8,753 bases of DNA from NCBI GenBank assembly GCA_015222065.1, contig JADFUQ010000122.1:1-8753 (forward strand), read 5' to 3'. Under the pieces are notes generated by a model that searched no databases, had not been told where the DNA came from, and saw nothing but the letters and a program-made list of their open reading frames with translations. A program made the translations under genes and the position numbers. Below, piece after piece: positions 6,049 to 8,753 of the stretch. The stretch comes from Bacteroidota bacterium. Its GTDB lineage: Bacteria; Bacteroidota; Bacteroidia; Bacteroidales; VadinHA17. Positions within the stretch are counted from its first letter, which is position 1. Every line of letters starts with the position of its first letter.

Positions 6049-6082
6049 AAAAGACAAAAGTAAAAAGTAAAAAGACAAAAGT
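6049..6082 (+). repeat. Duplicated 13-mer and partner of the inverted 20-mer
   Basis: AAAAGACAAAAGT occurs at 6049-6061 and again at 6070-6082, a 21-nt period with AAAAAGTA filling between. Bases 6049-6068 are the exact reverse complement of 5009-5028 on the other side of the hydratase gene. Confidence 0.6.
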
Positions 6083-6088
6083 GAAGAG

Positions 6089-6187
6089 GGAAGAATGAAG
6101 AGAAGAGTTCAAGGTTCAAAGTCCTTAACTCGTAACCCGTAACACGTAACTCGTAACTCGTAACACTTTGGAAGAATGAAGAGAAGA
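6089..6187 (+). repeat. 18-nt direct repeat flanking the heptamer arrays
   Basis: GGAAGAATGAAGAGAAGA is present at 6089-6106 and again, identically, at 6170-6187. The 63 bases between the copies contain the GTTCAA and GTAACNC heptamer arrays. This arrangement looks like a segment bracketed by, or duplicated together with, the 18-mer. Confidence 0.65.
6125..6166 (+). repeat. Six-unit heptamer tandem array (GTAACNC)
   Basis: Six consecutive 7-nt units occupy 42 bases: TTAACTC, GTAACCC, GTAACAC, GTAACTC, GTAACTC, GTAACAC. After the first unit only the sixth position varies. Units are back to back with no spacers, so this is a short tandem repeat and not a CRISPR. Heptamer-like GTTCAAG/GTTCAAA words stand just before it, but out of phase. 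Confidence 0.8.
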
Positions 6188-6189
6188 AG

Positions 6190-6260
6190 TTATAACTTTA
6201 GGCATTTTAGGCACTTTAGTCACTTCTTCATTTAGGCACTTTAGTCACTTATAACTTTAG
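6190..6260 (+). repeat. Nested direct repeats: duplicated 20-mer inside duplicated 12-mer
   Basis: TTTAGGCACTTTAGTCACTT is present identically at 6206-6225 and 6231-6250, separated by CTTCA. Around the pair, TTATAACTTTAG occurs at 6190-6201 and 6249-6260. A half copy, TTTAGGCATT, precedes the first 20-mer. Successive slippage or duplication events would give this pattern. Confidence 0.75.
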
Positions 6261-6306
6261 ATACTGAATAGTTGTATTTAATAATTTATCAATTAACATA
6301 TTGTAT

Positions 6307-7650
6307 ATGGCTTACGAAAACCAATTTAAGAAAGTAGCTGTTCTTGGGGCAGCTGGCAAAATGGGAAGTGGCATCTTATTGTTAACTGCCATTGAGATGG
6401 CTAAAATCAAATTCCAACAGGATGATCCCGATATTGATTTTATCCTTTATGCAATGGATGTTTCCGAAGAAGGATTAAAGGGAGTGATGAAGTATATAGA
6501 AAAACAGGTAAGAAAGAACGGGGAGAGAAATCCTGATCAGGTTAAAGGTTATTATAATGGTAATGACCAGGAAATGACTGAAGAATATCTGCTCGAAAAA
6601 TATGTATCTGATGTAATAAAGTTAATTAAACCTGTTACATTATTAGGATCATTGAGGGATGTTGATACTGTGTTTGAAGCAGTTAGCGAAGATAAGGGTT
6701 TGAAAATTAAATTATTAGCTGAAATTGAGAATTATAACCCCGGGCATGTATGGTATCTTACAAATACTTCATCTATTCCTATTGGGGAGCTTAATGAAGC
6801 TGCCGGACTTTATGGCCGGATTATCGGATTTCATTTCTATAATCCACCGGCTATTCAAAAACTTGTTGAAGTTATTGAGTCGGAAGATACTGTTTCGGGT
6901 TTGAAAGATTTTGCTCAGCAGCTAATTGAGCACATGGGAAAAATAATGGTGCCTGCGAACGATATTGCAGGTTTTATTGGTAATGGCCATTTTATTCGTG
7001 ATTCCTTGTTTGGTATTAAGCAAGCAGAAAAATTATCCGGAGAGAATTCTTTTCCACTGGCTGTTTATATGGTTAATACTATTAGCAGCAGGTTTTTGGT
7101 ACGACCAATGGGGATTTTCCAGCTTATTGATTATGTAGGGATAGATGTTGTCAGACTCATTATGAATGTAATGAATAATAGGATTAAAGAAGAAACGATC
7201 AGTAGTCCTCTGCTGGACAAACTAATGGAACTCGGTGCTAAAGGCGGACAAAACACTGATGGTTCGCAGAAAAATGGCTTTTTTCAGTATGATGATGGCA
7301 AGATAACCGGGATTTATGATCCTGAGAGTAGAAGTTATACACCTGTTTCCGGTCTGAAAGAACAAGCGTATGTAAAACTTGGTTCAACACCTTCATATAT
7401 GCCTGTATGGAAAGAGATAATTAAGGATCCTGAAAAAGATAAAAAGTTAGAAGATTATTTTGTTGAATTATCAGAAACAGATAGTCCGGGAGCTAAGTTG
7501 GCTATGGAATATGGGAAGAATTCTAAAAAAATTGCAGAAAAGCTTGTTTCAGATAAGGTGGCATTCAGTGATAAAGATGTAAATACTATACTAAAGCGTG
7601 GATTTTTCCATGCATACGGACCTATTAATAATTATTTTAATAAACTATAA
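6307..7650 (+). CDS. Enlarged 3-hydroxyacyl-CoA dehydrogenase family protein
   Basis: The predicted cytoplasmic enzyme interconverts 3-hydroxyacyl-CoA and 3-oxoacyl-CoA with NAD(P). The Rossmann motif is VAVLGAAGKMGSG (10-22). NTSSIPIGEL (153-162), IGFHFYNPPAIQKLVEVI (173-190) and DIAGFIGN cover the residues equivalent to the catalytic Ser, His, Glu and Asn of human HADH; Ser155, His176 and Glu188 are the likely ones. RPMGIFQLIDYVGIDV is the helical C-terminal-domain signature. At 447 residues it is far longer than the usual 280-310. About 45 extra residues, charged and lysine-rich, sit in the NAD domain (roughly 55-107), and the C-terminal half is longer too (from GAKGGQNTDGSQKNG to the end). 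Substrate preference may therefore differ from classical 3-hydroxybutyryl-CoA dehydrogenase. I chose ATG at 6307; a TTG two codons earlier would add only Met-Tyr. The stop is 3 nt before the next gene, so the two form an operon. Confidence 0.85.
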   Translation: MAYENQFKKVAVLGAAGKMGSGILLLTAIEMAKIKFQQDDPDIDFILYAMDVSEEGLKGVMKYIEKQVRKNGERNPDQVKGYYNGNDQEMTEEYLLEKYVSDVIKLIKPVTLLGSLRDVDTVFEAVSEDKGLKIKLLAEIENYNPGHVWYLTNTSSIPIGELNEAAGLYGRIIGFHFYNPPAIQKLVEVIESEDTVSGLKDFAQQLIEHMGKIMVPANDIAGFIGNGHFIRDSLFGIKQAEKLSGENSFPLAVYMVNTISSRFLVRPMGIFQLIDYVGIDVVRLIMNVMNNRIKEETISSPLLDKLMELGAKGGQNTDGSQKNGFFQYDDGKITGIYDPESRSYTPVSGLKEQAYVKLGSTPSYMPVWKEIIKDPEKDKKLEDYFVELSETDSPGAKLAMEYGKNSKKIAEKLVSDKVAFSDKDVNTILKRGFFHAYGPINNYFNKL

Positions 7651-7653
7651 AAT

Positions 7654-8753
7654 ATGGATTTTCAATACACAGAAGAACAATTAATGATCCGGCAAGCTGC
7701 CCGGGATTATGCGCAGCGTGAACTTATTAAAGATGTAATAGAACGGGATGAAAAAGCCGAATTTCCTACGCAACATGTTAAGAACCTGGCTGAACTGGGG
7801 TTCCTGGGAATGACGGTTGATCCCAAATACGATGGGGGTGGAATGGATACTGTATCGTATGTTTTAGCCCTGGAGGAGATATCTAAAGTGGATTCATCTC
7901 TTGGTGTGATTATTTCAGTTAACAATTCTCTTGTATGCTGGGGAATTGAGGCTTATGGCACCGAGGAACAAAAAGAGAAATATCTTAAACCTCTTGCAAG
8001 AGGAGATGTGATCGGTGCTTTTGCATTATCTGAGCCTGAAGCAGGTTCAGATGCAACTATGCAACGGACAATTGCTGAAGATAAGGGTGATTATTATCTT
8101 TTGAATGGTACTAAAAACTGGACTACCTGTGCTAGTTCAGCATCAACTTACGTGGTTATTGCACAGACATATCCGGAGAAAAAACACAAAGGGATTAATG
8201 CCTTTATTGTTGAAAAAGATAGTGAAGGAATTTCTTTGGGCCAGCATGAAAACAAAATGGGTATGCGAAGTTCAGATACCCACTCTATTATGTTTACTGA
8301 TGTTAAAGTACCCAAAGAAAACAGATTGGGGGAAGACGGCTTCGGGTTTAAGATGGCTATGAAAACACTTGAAGTCGGACGATTGGGTATTGCTGCTCAA
8401 GCTCTTGGTATAGCTTCAGGTGCATACGAAAGGTCTGTTCAGTATTCTAAGGAACGTAAAGCATTCGGAACGGAAATATGTAATCATCAGGCCATCGCGT
8501 TTAAACTGGCAGATATGGCTACTGATATCGAAGTATCACGATTGTTATGTTTTAAAGCTGCCTGGCTTGAAGACGAGGGAAAACCATTTGGTACTGCAAG
8601 TGCCATGGCCAAGTTGTATGCTTCCGATGCAGCTATGCGTATTACTACCGAGGCTGTTCAGATACACGGAGGTTATGGATATTGTAAGGAATATCATGTT
8701 GAACGTCTTATGAGGGAAGCAAAATTGACACAGATATATGAGGGAACCTCAGA
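7654..8753 (+). CDS. Acyl-CoA dehydrogenase, 3' end cut by the window
   Basis: This FAD flavoprotein should oxidise acyl-CoA to trans-2-enoyl-CoA, or reduce it when coupled appropriately, with electrons passing through electron-transfer flavoprotein. The frame is open from ATG at 7654 for 366 full codons; the usual length is about 380, so only the C-terminal tip is missing. The start MDFQYTEEQLMIRQAARDYA is typical. ALSEPEAGSD (124-133) is the first family signature, although residue 136 is Met where Gly/Ser/Ala is usual. QIHGGYGYCKEYHVERLMRE (336-355) matches the second signature fully. IYEGTS (361-366) precedes the catalytic Glu of short-chain and butyryl-CoA dehydrogenases; residue 367 is cut after GA. 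NWTTC (155-159) replaces the usual W-I-T-N at the flavin. GMRSSDTHSIMFTDVKVP (203-220) is conserved. A short-chain (butyryl-type) substrate is inferred from the neighbours. Confidence 0.93.
   Translation, partial: MDFQYTEEQLMIRQAARDYAQRELIKDVIERDEKAEFPTQHVKNLAELGFLGMTVDPKYDGGGMDTVSYVLALEEISKVDSSLGVIISVNNSLVCWGIEAYGTEEQKEKYLKPLARGDVIGAFALSEPEAGSDATMQRTIAEDKGDYYLLNGTKNWTTCASSASTYVVIAQTYPEKKHKGINAFIVEKDSEGISLGQHENKMGMRSSDTHSIMFTDVKVPKENRLGEDGFGFKMAMKTLEVGRLGIAAQALGIASGAYERSVQYSKERKAFGTEICNHQAIAFKLADMATDIEVSRLLCFKAAWLEDEGKPFGTASAMAKLYASDAAMRITTEAVQIHGGYGYCKEYHVERLMREAKLTQIYEGTS

Larger units (their letters stand above)
6002..6306. other. Repeat-rich spacer between hydratase and dehydrogenase genes
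   Basis: The 305-bp spacer holds no plausible gene. From left to right it contains an AGGCTA-type array (6009-6028), an A/G-only stretch of GAAGAGAA words, a duplicated AAAAGACAAAAGT (6049-6061 and 6070-6082), GTTCAAG/GTTCAAA heptamers (6107-6120), a six-unit heptamer array (6125-6166), and a duplicated 20-mer (6206-6225 and 6231-6250). The last 45 bases before the next ATG are plain AT-rich sequence with no consensus promoter box, so whether the next gene is co-transcribed with the hydratase gene is open. Confidence 0.7.

Noticed and set aside
5009..6068. Insertion sequence or transposon carrying the hydratase gene
   Set aside because: The inverted 20-mers are A-rich and not at clean ends, no target-site duplication was seen, and there is no transposase. 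It is kept only as a recombination curiosity.
6125..6250. CRISPR-like array
   Set aside because: The units are 7 nt and contiguous, or a single pair of 20-mers 5 nt apart. There are no regular spacers of CRISPR length and no cas gene.
6301..6306. TTG start for the 3-hydroxyacyl-CoA dehydrogenase
   Set aside because: It adds only two residues; the ATG at 6307 is the ordinary choice and no ribosome-binding site favours the TTG.
8105..8713. Two plus-strand open frames inside the acyl-CoA dehydrogenase region
   Set aside because: They are out-of-frame shadows; the dehydrogenase frame itself is open and conserved through both, so no frameshift is needed.

Overview
The window looks like chromosomal DNA from a member of the Bacteroidota, probably Bacteroidales or a relative. 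It is AT-rich, with AT-rich leaders that mostly lack a Shine-Dalgarno sequence. The promoter before the GroES-like gene matches the Bacteroidota primary-sigma consensus (TTTG, 19-21 nt, TAnnTTTG) exactly. The gene types also fit: a widespread uncharacterised lipoprotein family, an enlarged GroES-like protein and an enlarged 3-hydroxyacyl-CoA dehydrogenase. No tRNA, rRNA, CRISPR, transposase or phage gene was seen.

Layout. Bases 1-477 hold a partial inverted-repeat element at the left edge and one doubtful 45-codon ORF. A lipoprotein gene (478-1098, +) follows. Just after it, on the minus strand (1095-1181), is a 28-codon relic of the start of a TrmJ/TrmH-type RNA methyltransferase gene. A strong promoter then drives a stand-alone GroES-like gene (1310-1693, +). 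It converges on a two-gene minus-strand DNA-processing operon: a secreted endonuclease/exonuclease/phosphatase-fold protein (3791-4825) followed 7 nt later by uvrB (1771-3783). A near-perfect 26-bp palindrome lies against the -7 box of this operon's probable promoter and is a candidate operator. Past a 405-bp divergent intergenic region, the plus strand carries an acyl-CoA module: enoyl-CoA hydratase (5231-6001), a 447-residue 3-hydroxyacyl-CoA dehydrogenase-family protein (6307-7650) and, 3 nt later, an acyl-CoA dehydrogenase (7654 to the right edge, incomplete).

The three acyl-CoA enzymes cover 3-hydroxyacyl-CoA/3-oxoacyl-CoA interconversion, crotonyl-CoA-type hydration and saturation/desaturation. 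Such a set could serve short-chain beta-oxidation, butanoyl-CoA formation or the final part of amino-acid (for example lysine) fermentation. The sequence alone does not fix the direction. Thiolase and electron-transfer flavoprotein genes would be expected outside the window.

The least ordinary parts are non-coding. The spacer between the hydratase and dehydrogenase genes (6002-6306) is a patchwork of different short tandem and dispersed repeats. One of its 20-mers recurs inverted on the other side of the hydratase gene. I found no convincing new multi-gene system. The best leads are the methyltransferase relic, the operator-like palindrome, the repeat patchwork around the hydratase gene, and the enlarged GroES-like and dehydrogenase proteins.
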